DNA of 8,157 nucleotides from assembly GCA_030635415.1 (NCBI GenBank), contig DAOVYW010000104.1, forward strand, positions 1 to 8,157, written 5' to 3'. Position 1 is the first letter of the stretch, and every line of letters begins with the position of its first letter. Positions 1 to 6,513 of the stretch are shown piece after piece. Under the pieces are notes generated by a model. The model was not told the origin of the DNA and searched no databases. It saw nothing but the letters and a program-made list of their open reading frames with translations. This stretch comes from Candidatus Firestoneibacteriota bacterium (GTDB lineage: Bacteria > Oederibacteriota > JAAXVQ01 > JAUVAV01). A program made the translations under genes and the position numbers.

Positions 1-112
1 CGGGCAACACGCCAAAACTCCCTTCCGCGCCGGGCAGAACCATTGATTCCACCATTTGCGAGAGTACATGGCGCAGGGGCGTCACCAACTCAAGTTTAAT
101 CGTTGTAGGCAT
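1..112 (-). CDS. atpC: ATP synthase F1 epsilon subunit, N-terminal part (cut by window edge)
   Basis: Epsilon sits at the foot of the gamma shaft, links it to the c ring and can inhibit ATP hydrolysis. Only the first 37 codons are visible. The peptide starts MPTTIKLELVTPLR and contains VLPGAEGSFGVLPG, which is the family signature of the N-terminal beta-sandwich domain. The start is ATG at 112-110, preceded by an AAAGGG stretch a few bases upstream. It follows the atpD stop after only 13 bases, the usual last place in the operon. The C-terminal helical domain, which holds the inhibitory function, lies outside the window and cannot be judged. Confidence 0.93.
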   Translation of the reverse strand, partial: MPTTIKLELVTPLRHVLSQMVESMVLPGAEGSFGVLP

Positions 113-125
113 AGCACCCTTTCTT

Positions 126-1538
126 TTATATTAATTGCTTGGCCTTATGTATTGCTTCTTCAATGTTTCCCACATTAACAAAAGCCTGTTCCGGCAGTTC
201 ATCGTAATTCCCGTCCGCTATTTCCTTGAACCCCCGGATCGTATCTTTAAGCAGTACATAACGTCCGGGCGTTTGAGTGAATTCCTCAGCTACGAAAAAC
301 GGCTGAGAAAGAAAACGCTGGATTTTGCGGGCCCGGGCTACCAATATTTTGTCTTCCTCGGAAAGTTCATCAATGCCCAGAATGGCGATGATATCCTGTA
401 ATTCTTTATAGCGCTGTATAATCTGCTGGACCTTCCGGGCTATCTGGTAATGTTCTTCCCCCACAATCTCGGGAGCGAGAATACGCGAGTTGGAATCCAG
501 GGGATCCACTGCGGGATAAATCCCCTGCTCTACAATAGCACGCGAAAGCACGGTGGTGGCATCCAAGTGGGAAAAAGCGGTAGCCGGCGCCGGATCCGTC
601 AGGTCATCCGCCGGCACGTAAATAGCCTGGACCGAGGTAATCGATCCCCGCTTAGTGGAGGTAATACGTTCCTGGAGTTCTCCCATTTCAGTTGCCAAGG
701 TCGGCTGATAGCCCACGGCGGAAGGCATACGTCCCAGGAGCGCCGAAACTTCGGCACCGGCTTGGGTGAAACGGAAAATATTATCTATAAAGAGTAATAC
801 ATCCTGGCCTTCCTCATCACGGAAATACTCTGCCTGGGTTAAGGCTGTCAGGGCCACCCGCATGCGTGCTCCCGGTGGTTCGTTCATCTGCCCGAAAACC
901 AAGGCTGTTTTTTCCAGCACACCCGAGCCTTTCATTTCGAGCCAGAGATCATTGCCTTCCCGGGTGCGTTCGCCGACCCCTCCGAAAACCGAGAATCCCC
1001 CGTGCTCGGTGGCAATATTCCTGATCAATTCCATAATCAGTACGGTTTTACCTACTCCGGCTCCGCCAAAAAGACCGATTTTACCGCCGCGGGAATAAGG
1101 CGCCAAGAGGTCTATAACCTTGATCCCGGTCTCTAATTGCCGGGTAGTGGTATCCTGGTCTTCAAACCTCGGAGGCGAACGATGGATAGGGTAACTCTGG
1201 TTGGATTTTATCTCTCCGGCTTCATCCACCGGTTCGCCCAGAACATTCATCACACGTCCTAAAGTAGCCTTTCCGACCGGCACCGTGATAGGAGCCCCTG
1301 TATCCTCTACCTCCATTCCGCGGGTAACTCCATCGGTCGAGGACATGGCCACACAGCGAGCCGTATTATCTCCTATATGCGCCTGGACTTCCAGCGTGAC
1401 GGAAAGCGGCTCTGCTTTTCCGTTATTATAATACACCCCTTCCACTTTTATCGCCTGATAAAGCGCAGGCAAGGCGCCAGAGGAAAATTCCACATCAATA
1501 ACCGCGCCGATCACCTGTGTCACTTTACCCTTACTCAC
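126..1538 (-). CDS. atpD: ATP synthase F1 beta subunit (catalytic)
   Basis: Beta carries the three catalytic nucleotide sites of F1, making ATP on the cytoplasmic side of the membrane. The protein is 470 residues, normal for the family. Visible parts in order: N-terminal beta-barrel (about 1-80), Walker A GGAGVGKT at 158-165, catalytic Glu190 in GER (189-191), Walker B LLFIDN with Asp252, and the DELSEED motif at 390-396, which transmits torque to gamma. The start is GTG at 1538, giving MSKGKVTQVIG as in homologs, and it is fixed by an AAGGAGG site 7 bases upstream. Upstream lies an unusually long gap to atpG (190 bases) filled with inverted repeats; downstream atpC follows closely. Nothing in the protein looks degraded. 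Confidence 0.99.
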   Translation of the reverse strand: MSKGKVTQVIGAVIDVEFSSGALPALYQAIKVEGVYYNNGKAEPLSVTLEVQAHIGDNTARCVAMSSTDGVTRGMEVEDTGAPITVPVGKATLGRVMNVLGEPVDEAGEIKSNQSYPIHRSPPRFEDQDTTTRQLETGIKVIDLLAPYSRGGKIGLFGGAGVGKTVLIMELIRNIATEHGGFSVFGGVGERTREGNDLWLEMKGSGVLEKTALVFGQMNEPPGARMRVALTALTQAEYFRDEEGQDVLLFIDNIFRFTQAGAEVSALLGRMPSAVGYQPTLATEMGELQERITSTKRGSITSVQAIYVPADDLTDPAPATAFSHLDATTVLSRAIVEQGIYPAVDPLDSNSRILAPEIVGEEHYQIARKVQQIIQRYKELQDIIAILGIDELSEEDKILVARARKIQRFLSQPFFVAEEFTQTPGRYVLLKDTIRGFKEIADGNYDELPEQAFVNVGNIEEAIHKAKQLI

Positions 1539-1545
1539 TGGAAAA

Positions 1546-1552
1546 CCTCCTT
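1546..1552 (-). promoter_or_regulatory. Ribosome binding site of atpD (decides a GTG start)
   Basis: AAGGAGG on the minus strand, 7 bases before the GTG at 1538. It supports the non-ATG start and shows that atpD has its own strong initiation site despite the long gap behind atpG. Confidence 0.85.
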
Positions 1553-1568
1553 AAGCTGTAGTTTACAA

Positions 1569-1596
1569 GTAAGGGCGACTCATGCGTTGCCCTTAC
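1569..1596. other. Strong stem-loop upstream of atpD
   Basis: GTAAGGGCGAC pairs with GTTGCCCTTAC (11 pairs including one G-T) around the 6-base loop TCATGC. On the minus-strand transcript it ends 30 bases before the atpD start. It is not followed by a run of T on that strand, so it is not an ordinary intrinsic terminator; RNA protection, processing or a repeat end are possible roles. Confidence 0.6.
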
Positions 1597-1612
1597 ACCG
1601 GCGATGGTGTAA
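1593..1612. other. Stem-loop overlapping the atpD-proximal hairpin
   Basis: TTACACC pairs with GGTGTAA (7 pairs) around GGCGAT. Four of its bases (1593-1596) also belong to the arm of the 1569-1596 hairpin, so the two cannot fully form at once. Confidence 0.45.
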
Positions 1613-1641
1613 CGAAAGCCTGGATATGCATTCCACGGAGC

Positions 1642-1670
1642 GTAGGGGGTGTTTAATTAAACGCCCCTAC
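1642..1670. other. Long near-perfect hairpin with a 12-base AT-rich palindrome at its centre
   Basis: The core GTTTAATTAAAC (1651-1662) is a perfect palindrome, flanked by GTAGGGGG on one side and CCCCTAC on the other, pairing with one bulged G and one G-T pair. It forms the right end of the candidate element. Confidence 0.55.
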
Positions 1671-1728
1671 AACTACCGCCGATGCCATAATGAATGGCTA
1701 ATCAATTACCAAACGGTTAAAAATCACC

Positions 1729-2598
1729 TTAAGCATTGATCGCTTCCGCGCTGCCGACGAGTTCAGCAATCTCCCGGGTGATTGCGGCCTGCCGGGCGCG
1801 ATTCATCTGCAAAGTCAGTCCTTCAATCATTTCTCCCGCGCTTTGAGCCGCATTGTCCATAGCCTGCATGCGGGTCGCCAATTCGGCGGCTTTGGATTCC
1901 AATAAGGCGTGCCAAATCGTTATCTTAATGTAACGCGGAAGAAGATGGGCATATACTTGTTCAGCCGAAGGCTCAAATTCAAATTCACTATAGGAATCCC
2001 GGTTTCCGGCCTGTGGTTGCGGTTCCGGCAAAGGAAGTAGAACATCCTCCACCACTTCCTGCGCAATCACAGATTTAAATCGGTTATACACTATATGCAA
2101 GCGCGACCAGCGTCCGGCAATATAAGCTTCGATCAATTCCTGTCCAATCATATCGGCATGATGCCAATTCAAGTCCTGCCAGAAACCCACCCATTCCCGG
2201 TACGGCTTTACCCCGGTCCGGCGAAAAAAATCCAAGCCCTTGCGCCCCAGGGATATTATTTCCACCCTGTTCCGGGATTCCTGGTCTGCCAAGTGCCGGC
2301 CCGCGACCTGCAGCGGCGGGGCATTAAAACCCGCGCAAAGCCCTTTATCCGAGGTCATCACTACCAATCCGGACAGGGAAACCTGGTTTCTCCGCAACAA
2401 GGGATGGCTCTTTCCTCTCGAATGCGCGGCAATACTCTGGATCATTTCGTATAATTTCCCGGCGTAAGGCCGGCCTGCCATAAGCTGGCTTTGGGCTTTA
2501 TGCAGCCGGGCCGCGGCCACCATCTTCATGGCCCGGGTAATCTGCCGAATGTTTATAATGCTTTTAATCCGGTGACGGACTTCACGAATTCCCGACAA
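1729..2598 (-). CDS. atpG: ATP synthase F1 gamma subunit (rotor shaft)
   Basis: Gamma is the central shaft that turns inside the alpha-beta hexamer and couples it to the c ring. The 289 residues match the family length. The N-terminal coiled-coil helix begins MSGIREVRHRIKSI and continues through ITRAMKMVAAARLHKAQ; the C-terminal helix holds NAAQSAGEMIEGLTLQMNRARQAAITREI, both typical. The Rossmann-like middle has SDKGLCAGFN at 83-92, where most homologs read GLCGGFN or GLCGAFN, followed by an unusual APPLQ. The start is TTG at 2598, backed by AAGGAGA 9 bases upstream and by alignment of the N-terminus; no ATG lies nearby in frame. It is flanked by two long, hairpin-bearing gaps, unlike the tight spacing elsewhere in the operon. 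Confidence 0.97.
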   Translation of the reverse strand: MSGIREVRHRIKSIINIRQITRAMKMVAAARLHKAQSQLMAGRPYAGKLYEMIQSIAAHSRGKSHPLLRRNQVSLSGLVVMTSDKGLCAGFNAPPLQVAGRHLADQESRNRVEIISLGRKGLDFFRRTGVKPYREWVGFWQDLNWHHADMIGQELIEAYIAGRWSRLHIVYNRFKSVIAQEVVEDVLLPLPEPQPQAGNRDSYSEFEFEPSAEQVYAHLLPRYIKITIWHALLESKAAELATRMQAMDNAAQSAGEMIEGLTLQMNRARQAAITREIAELVGSAEAINA

Positions 2599-2607
2599 AG
2601 TTGTAAG

Positions 2608-2614
2608 TCTCCTT
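2608..2614 (-). promoter_or_regulatory. Ribosome binding site of atpG (decides a TTG start)
   Basis: AAGGAGA on the minus strand, 9 bases before the TTG at 2598. It supports initiation at this rare codon, which gives the expected gamma N-terminus. Confidence 0.75.
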
Positions 2615-2671
2615 TAAATACCCTGATCTAAGATAAACGTCAATATTATATTCCACTCATCTCCATACCTG

Positions 2672-2696
2672 AAAAATTGGGGATTTTGATCCCAAA
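2672..2696 (-). terminator. Weak terminator-like hairpin between atpA and atpG
   Basis: On the minus strand TTTGGGAT pairs with ATCCCCAA (about 7 pairs with one bulged C) around CAAA and is followed by a run of five T. It begins 16 bases after the atpA stop. The stem is short and AT-ended, so at most partial termination, or RNA end protection, seems likely, since atpG, atpD and atpC must still be expressed. Confidence 0.4.
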
Positions 2697-2712
2697 TGAA
2701 GAGACTAAGGTA

Positions 2713-4221
2713 TTAAACCTTAAAAGACTTTTTAAAATCATTAACCGCTTCCTGCATCTCTTCCTGAAGTTCGGCACCCATATCTCCCTTATCCCGGATA
2801 ACGTCTATCAAAGTAGTACGCCGCTCCCGGAGATATTTTATTAACTCTTGCTCAAAACGAGGTACCTCCAGCACGGGTATATCATCCAGGGCCCCGGTAG
2901 TACCGGCAAAAATAATCGCTATTTGCTCCTCCACCGGAACAGGCCGGGATTGTGGCTGACGCAGTACTCTCATCATGCGTTCGCCGCGGGCCAGTTGGGC
3001 CTGGGTCGCCTTATCAAGATCCGAGCCGAACTGGGCAAACGCGGCCAATTCCCGGTATTGGGACATATCCAGGCGCAGACGTCCCGCCATTTGTTTCATG
3101 GCTTTTACCTGAGCGTTCCCGCCGACGCGGGAAACCGAGAGACCAACATTAACAGCCGGACGCTGCCCGGAGTAGAAAAGACCGCTTTCCAGGTATATCT
3201 GTCCATCGGTAATTGAAATTACATTAGTTGGAATATAGGCCGAGATATCCCCGGCCTGGGTCTCGATTATGGGCAAGGCGGTGAGCGACCCGCCGCCTAA
3301 CTTGGTATTCAATTTGGAAGCCCGCTCCAGGAGGCGGGAATGAAGATAAAAGACATCCCCAGGATAAGCTTCCCGGCCAGGCGGCCGGCGAAGCAGTAGT
3401 GACATCTGGCGGTATGCCGTCGCATGCTTGGATAAATCATCGTAAACAATCAGGGCGTGCCCGCCTTTCATCATAAAATCTTCGGCCATGGCGCACCCGG
3501 AATACGGCGCCAGGTAAAGCAGAGGCGCAGATTCGCTGGCTCCGGCCGTTACGATGATGGTTTTTTCTAAAACCTGGTTTTCTTCCAGAGTTTTAACTAC
3601 TTGAGCAACCGTGGATTGTTTTTGCCCGATGGCCACGTAAACACAAAAAACATCGGTATCTTTCTGGTTAATAATAGCATCCACTCCCACCGCCGTCTTG
3701 CCGGTTTGGCGATCGCCGATAATCAGTTCTCTCTGTCCCCGCCCGATCGGAACCATGGCGTCTATCGCCTTGATCCCGGTCTGCATGGGCTCTTTTACCG
3801 GCTGCCGCTCTATTACTCCGTGGGCCCGACGCTCCACCGGCCGCGTACGTTCGGCTTTAATCTCTCCCCGGCCGTCCACTGGTTGGCCCAGTGGATTTAC
3901 CACCCGGCCCAGCAAGGCAGGCCCTACCGGGACTTCCATAACGCGCCGCGTGCGTTTAACCTGGTCTCCTTCTTTAATGCATGAATAATCACCCATCAGC
4001 ACGCAACCCACATTATCACGCTCCAAATTAAGCGCCATGCCATATACTCCGCAAGGGAACTCCAGAAGTTCCATGGCCATAGCGCCGCTTAGCCCCCAAA
4101 TTCGTGCTATGCCATCCCCTACCTGCAGCACTGTTCCCACCTCTTCCAGCTGGGTTTGGCTGGCAAAACCTTCTATTTGTTGTTTAATTACTCCGGTTAC
4201 TTCTTCCGGCGATATTTTCAT
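2713..4221 (-). CDS. atpA: ATP synthase F1 alpha subunit
   Basis: Alpha alternates with beta in the F1 hexamer, binds nucleotide at non-catalytic sites and gives an arginine to the catalytic site. The length, 502 residues, is typical. Visible: N-terminal region binding delta (1-25), beta-barrel with VLQVGDGIARIWGL (31-44), Walker A GDRQTGKT at 169-176, Walker B-like ALIVYDD ending at Asp262, and the arginine finger Arg365 in GLSVSRVGG. The start is ATG at 4221 with AAGGA about 10 bases upstream and GGGAG closer in. It follows atpH by 30 bases. After it comes a 114-base gap with a terminator-like hairpin. Intact and unremarkable. Confidence 0.99.
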   Translation of the reverse strand: MKISPEEVTGVIKQQIEGFASQTQLEEVGTVLQVGDGIARIWGLSGAMAMELLEFPCGVYGMALNLERDNVGCVLMGDYSCIKEGDQVKRTRRVMEVPVGPALLGRVVNPLGQPVDGRGEIKAERTRPVERRAHGVIERQPVKEPMQTGIKAIDAMVPIGRGQRELIIGDRQTGKTAVGVDAIINQKDTDVFCVYVAIGQKQSTVAQVVKTLEENQVLEKTIIVTAGASESAPLLYLAPYSGCAMAEDFMMKGGHALIVYDDLSKHATAYRQMSLLLRRPPGREAYPGDVFYLHSRLLERASKLNTKLGGGSLTALPIIETQAGDISAYIPTNVISITDGQIYLESGLFYSGQRPAVNVGLSVSRVGGNAQVKAMKQMAGRLRLDMSQYRELAAFAQFGSDLDKATQAQLARGERMMRVLRQPQSRPVPVEEQIAIIFAGTTGALDDIPVLEVPRFEQELIKYLRERRTTLIDVIRDKGDMGAELQEEMQEAVNDFKKSFKV

Positions 4222-4251
4222 GTTCTCCCGTTCCTTCCGGTATTTTCCGTT

Positions 4252-4794
4252 CTAGTTCCCCGTCAGCATAGCCCGGCGCAATTGGACCAGCCGGTTTTTG
4301 ATTGTACCGTCCCAGAGCAAATCACCTATTTCAATGCGTCCACCGACACCCAAGTCCTTATTGACTACCTGTTGCAATTCTACTTTGCTTCCGTAAATTT
4401 TTGCCAACCGTTCGCGCAATTTTTCCGACTGTTTCGGAGTTAAAGGTATCGCGCTGGTTATTCTGGCGTTCTGCCGTCCCCGGGCCTGGTCCCAGGCGGC
4501 CCGGTAGGCCGCAGCGATCCCGGGCATCAGGACACTGCGGCGTTTTTCGATTAGCAAACACAAAAAAGAAAGTGTCAGGGACGTAACGCTTTTTTCCAGT
4601 ATGGCTTTCACTATGGATTTTTTTTTATCTGCTCCCACCAAGGGATTGAGTAACAACTCTCTGCCTTCACCGCGTCCTAAAACCCCGGCCGCCAAGTCCA
4701 TATCCGCCAACACTTCTTCTTCATTTCCCTGCTCCCGGGCCGAGAGCAATAAAGCCCGGGCGTATTTCTCCGCCAGTATATGTTCCGCGCTCAT
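4252..4794 (-). CDS. atpH: ATP synthase F1 delta subunit (stator link)
   Basis: Delta caps the F1 hexamer and ties it to the b-subunit stalk, corresponding to mitochondrial OSCP. The 180-residue protein has the N-terminal helical bundle (about 1-105, beginning AEKYARALLLSA, with FLCLLIEKRRSVLMPGIAAAY at its end) and the C-terminal domain with ITSAIPLT and GVGGRIEIGD near 149-158, which is the family signature. The ATG at 4794 overlaps the atpF stop by 4 bases (ATGA), so the two genes are probably translationally coupled. The stop is 30 bases before atpA. Delta is the least conserved F1 subunit, but motifs and position agree. Confidence 0.97.
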   Translation of the reverse strand: MSAEHILAEKYARALLLSAREQGNEEEVLADMDLAAGVLGRGEGRELLLNPLVGADKKKSIVKAILEKSVTSLTLSFLCLLIEKRRSVLMPGIAAAYRAAWDQARGRQNARITSAIPLTPKQSEKLRERLAKIYGSKVELQQVVNKDLGVGGRIEIGDLLWDGTIKNRLVQLRRAMLTGN

Positions 4795-5288
4795 CCGGCC
4801 TTATCCCACCCTTTGATTTCATGTAAAAATTCAGCCATCAGCCGCTGCTGAACCGACTGCTCCAGTCCCTGGCCGATCAATTTTTCCACCGCGATCAAGG
4901 AAATATCGGTTAGTTGTCCGCGCAATTCCCCAATCACCTTTTTCCGTTCCTGTGCCAAATACTCTCGGTTTTTTTCCAGAATACGCTGGCTCTCTTCCCG
5001 GGCTTCCTGAATAATTTGTTCTCTGGCCAGATTTCCCTGATGCACTGCCGCATTGAGAGCTTTACGGGCCTCTTCCTCGATTTCCGCTATACGCCGGTGA
5101 TATTCGGCTTCCAGCATTTCAATCTTGCGGCGTCCGGACTCGGCCCTTTGAATATCCCCGGAGATTTTCCGGGAGCGCTCCTGCATCATCCTGGTCAGCG
5201 GCCCCCAGAATAATTTCCAGACTATAATCATGGCTATCAGAAAGGTGATTATCTGGGTTAAAAGCAGGGGCCAACTAATTTCAATCAT
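4791..5288 (-). CDS. atpF: ATP synthase Fo b subunit (peripheral stalk)
   Basis: Two b subunits form the stalk that holds F1 against rotation. The 165-residue protein has one N-terminal membrane segment (about 7-29, within LLLTQIITFLIAMIIVWKLF), followed by a long, charged, heptad-rich helix up to about residue 135 and a C-terminal part that binds delta. The start ATG at 5288 follows a GGGAG site about 10 bases away and sits 25 bases after atpE. Only one b gene is present, so there is no b/b' pair as in cyanobacteria and many photosynthetic or deltaproteobacterial operons. It overlaps atpH by 4 bases. Confidence 0.97.
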   Translation of the reverse strand: MIEISWPLLLTQIITFLIAMIIVWKLFWGPLTRMMQERSRKISGDIQRAESGRRKIEMLEAEYHRRIAEIEEEARKALNAAVHQGNLAREQIIQEAREESQRILEKNREYLAQERKKVIGELRGQLTDISLIAVEKLIGQGLEQSVQQRLMAEFLHEIKGWDKAG

Positions 5289-5313
5289 AACCGTTAAATC
5301 TCCCTCTTGCTGC

Positions 5314-5694
5314 TCACTTCACAAAATATCCTATAAATGGATTGGCGAACAGCAAAATCAGCGCCACTACCAGCGCGTATATGGTCAATGATTCAATAAA
5401 CGAAATACCGATAATCATGGCGGTTTGAATCGGGCCGCTGGCCTCTGGCTGGCGGGCAATACCTTCCACCGCCTTGCTGATGGCCTTGGCCTGCCCGAGT
5501 GCGCCCGCAAAGGCCGCTATTGCCAGGCCAAAGGCCGCAGAAATCACGCACGTCACAAAAAACCAGGTGGCATTCCCTCCCGTGGATGCGGCAGCTGTCC
5601 CGGCAGCATGCCCGGCCTCTTCCGCCATTGCCAGGCCGGCGGTAGTCAGCAACACCACACTTATTTGTCCTATCCGGTGTAACCAATGTTTCAC
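5314..5694 (-). CDS. atpE: ATP synthase Fo c subunit with N-terminal signal peptide and Na+-type ligand set
   Basis: The c subunits form the rotor ring that carries ions across the membrane. At 126 residues it is longer than the usual 75-90. The extra part is an N-terminal signal-peptide-like stretch (MKHWLHRIGQ, then hydrophobic ISVVLLTTAGLAMA, likely cleaved after about residue 24) and a small Ala/Gly/Thr-rich linker. The mature hairpin has helix 1 (about 44-75), the polar loop RQPEA at 81-85 and helix 2 (about 92-118) with the ion-carrying Glu101. Gln68, Glu101, Ser102 and Tyr106 match by spacing Gln32, Glu65, Ser66 and Tyr70 of the Na+ ring of Ilyobacter tartaricus. The start is GTG at 5694, fixed by AAGGAGG 8 bases upstream. 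Na+ use is inference; the identity is certain. Confidence 0.98.
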   Translation of the reverse strand: MKHWLHRIGQISVVLLTTAGLAMAEEAGHAAGTAAASTGGNATWFFVTCVISAAFGLAIAAFAGALGQAKAISKAVEGIARQPEASGPIQTAMIIGISFIESLTIYALVVALILLFANPFIGYFVK

Positions 5695-5702
5695 TTTTGT
5701 TT

Positions 5703-5709
5703 CCTCCTT
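5703..5709 (-). promoter_or_regulatory. Ribosome binding site of atpE (fixes the extended N-terminus)
   Basis: AAGGAGG on the minus strand, 8 bases before the GTG at 5694. It is among the best sites in the window, as expected for the most abundant subunit, and shows that the signal peptide is part of the translated gene. Confidence 0.85.
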
Positions 5710-5754
5710 AAATTATTTAACTGTTTATTTACTTAACCTGTTTGATTTTTTCTG

Positions 5755-6477
5755 CTAATGCCCTTCCTGGGCCTGCACGGCTCCCCCAATATATACCATG
5801 GCCAGTATCATAAATACAAAGGCCTGGATTATACTGACTAAAATCCCGAGTAGAATAATCAACGGCCGCAGGATCAAAGGAACCAGGGCTAAAACCTGTT
5901 GGATAATGTTCCCTGAAGGCAGAAAAATCACGACCAGCATACAGAGAACACCCAGCAGGATTTCCTTGGCCAGAATATTTCCGAAAAGCCGGAAAGAAAG
6001 AGAAAGGGGTCTGGCTAACTCGCCGATCAACTCGATTAAGAACATAAAAGGTTTAAGCCAAACCGGCACCGGCCCAAACCAATGCTTGATATACGCGCCT
6101 ATTCCGCGCTCTTTAATTCCGAAATAGTGAGTTGAAAAGAAGACTACCATGGCCAGTCCGACCGTAGTGGACAAACGGCTGGTACTGGAAAAAAGCCCGG
6201 GAATTAACCCCATCAAATTAGAAACCAGAATAAAAAAAAACAGCATGGCAAACAAAGGATAATAGCGTCGGGCTTGGGGTCCGATCATATCATCCGCAAA
6301 TTGATATATGATGCCCAGAATCCATTCCAAAAAGTTCTGCCCGCCCCTGGGAATCATGCTTAATTTACGCGTGCCCACCCAGGAAACCAGCGCAATCAAT
6401 CCCACGGTCAGTGCGCTCATAAGAATACTGCTGTCAAAAGGCAGATGAAATTCAACTGATTCCGGAACCGCGCTCAT
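5755..6477 (-). CDS. atpB: ATP synthase Fo a subunit (ion channel stator)
   Basis: Subunit a offers the two half-channels through which ions reach and leave the c ring. The 240-residue protein has about five to six membrane helices. The key helix reads RPLSLSFRLFGNILAKE, with the essential arginine at Arg163 (Arg210 of E. coli). The last helix has SIIQAFVFMILAMVYIGGA, with Gln218 at the place of E. coli Gln252. Lys171 stands where E. coli has Gly218, the position held by a lysine in alkaliphile Bacillus enzymes. The start is ATG at 6477 with a modest GGGGA site 6 bases upstream. A 110-base gap with a possible promoter precedes it and atpE follows after 60 bases. Confidence 0.98.
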   Translation of the reverse strand: MSAVPESVEFHLPFDSSILMSALTVGLIALVSWVGTRKLSMIPRGGQNFLEWILGIIYQFADDMIGPQARRYYPLFAMLFFFILVSNLMGLIPGLFSSTSRLSTTVGLAMVVFFSTHYFGIKERGIGAYIKHWFGPVPVWLKPFMFLIELIGELARPLSLSFRLFGNILAKEILLGVLCMLVVIFLPSGNIIQQVLALVPLILRPLIILLGILVSIIQAFVFMILAMVYIGGAVQAQEGH

Positions 6478-6513
6478 AGTTTATCCCCGTTAAATCATTG
6501 GTATTGTCAAATA

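Larger units (their letters stand above)
1569..1670. repeat. Candidate small non-coding mobile or REP-like element between atpG and atpD
   Basis: This 102-base stretch is bounded by imperfect terminal inverted repeats: GTAAGGGCG at the left end and, read inwards from the right end, GTAGGGGCG (8 of 9 match). Inside it are at least three hairpins. It encodes no protein and lies in a gap that is usually short in atp operons. The layout resembles a MITE or a palindromic intergenic repeat. No clear target-site duplication is seen: the left flank ends in ...ACAA and the right flank begins AACT, at best a 2-base match. The rest of the 190-base gap (1539-1568 and 1671-1728) holds the atpD ribosome binding site and otherwise nothing I recognise. 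Alternative: a native RNA structure that sets the expression of beta. Confidence 0.45.

Noticed and set aside
135..1098. Plus-strand open frames opposite atpD, and similar ones opposite the other genes
   Set aside because: They lie antisense to strongly conserved genes, have no recognisable domains or ribosome binding sites, and follow from the codon use of the true strand.
2617..2645. TTGACG with a TATTTA 17 bases later, before atpG
   Set aside because: The -10 matches only 3 of 6 and RNA would begin inside the ribosome binding site, so it could not serve atpG.
4358..4561. A second minus-strand open frame inside atpH
   Set aside because: It is nested in another frame of a clearly real gene and has no recognisable product.
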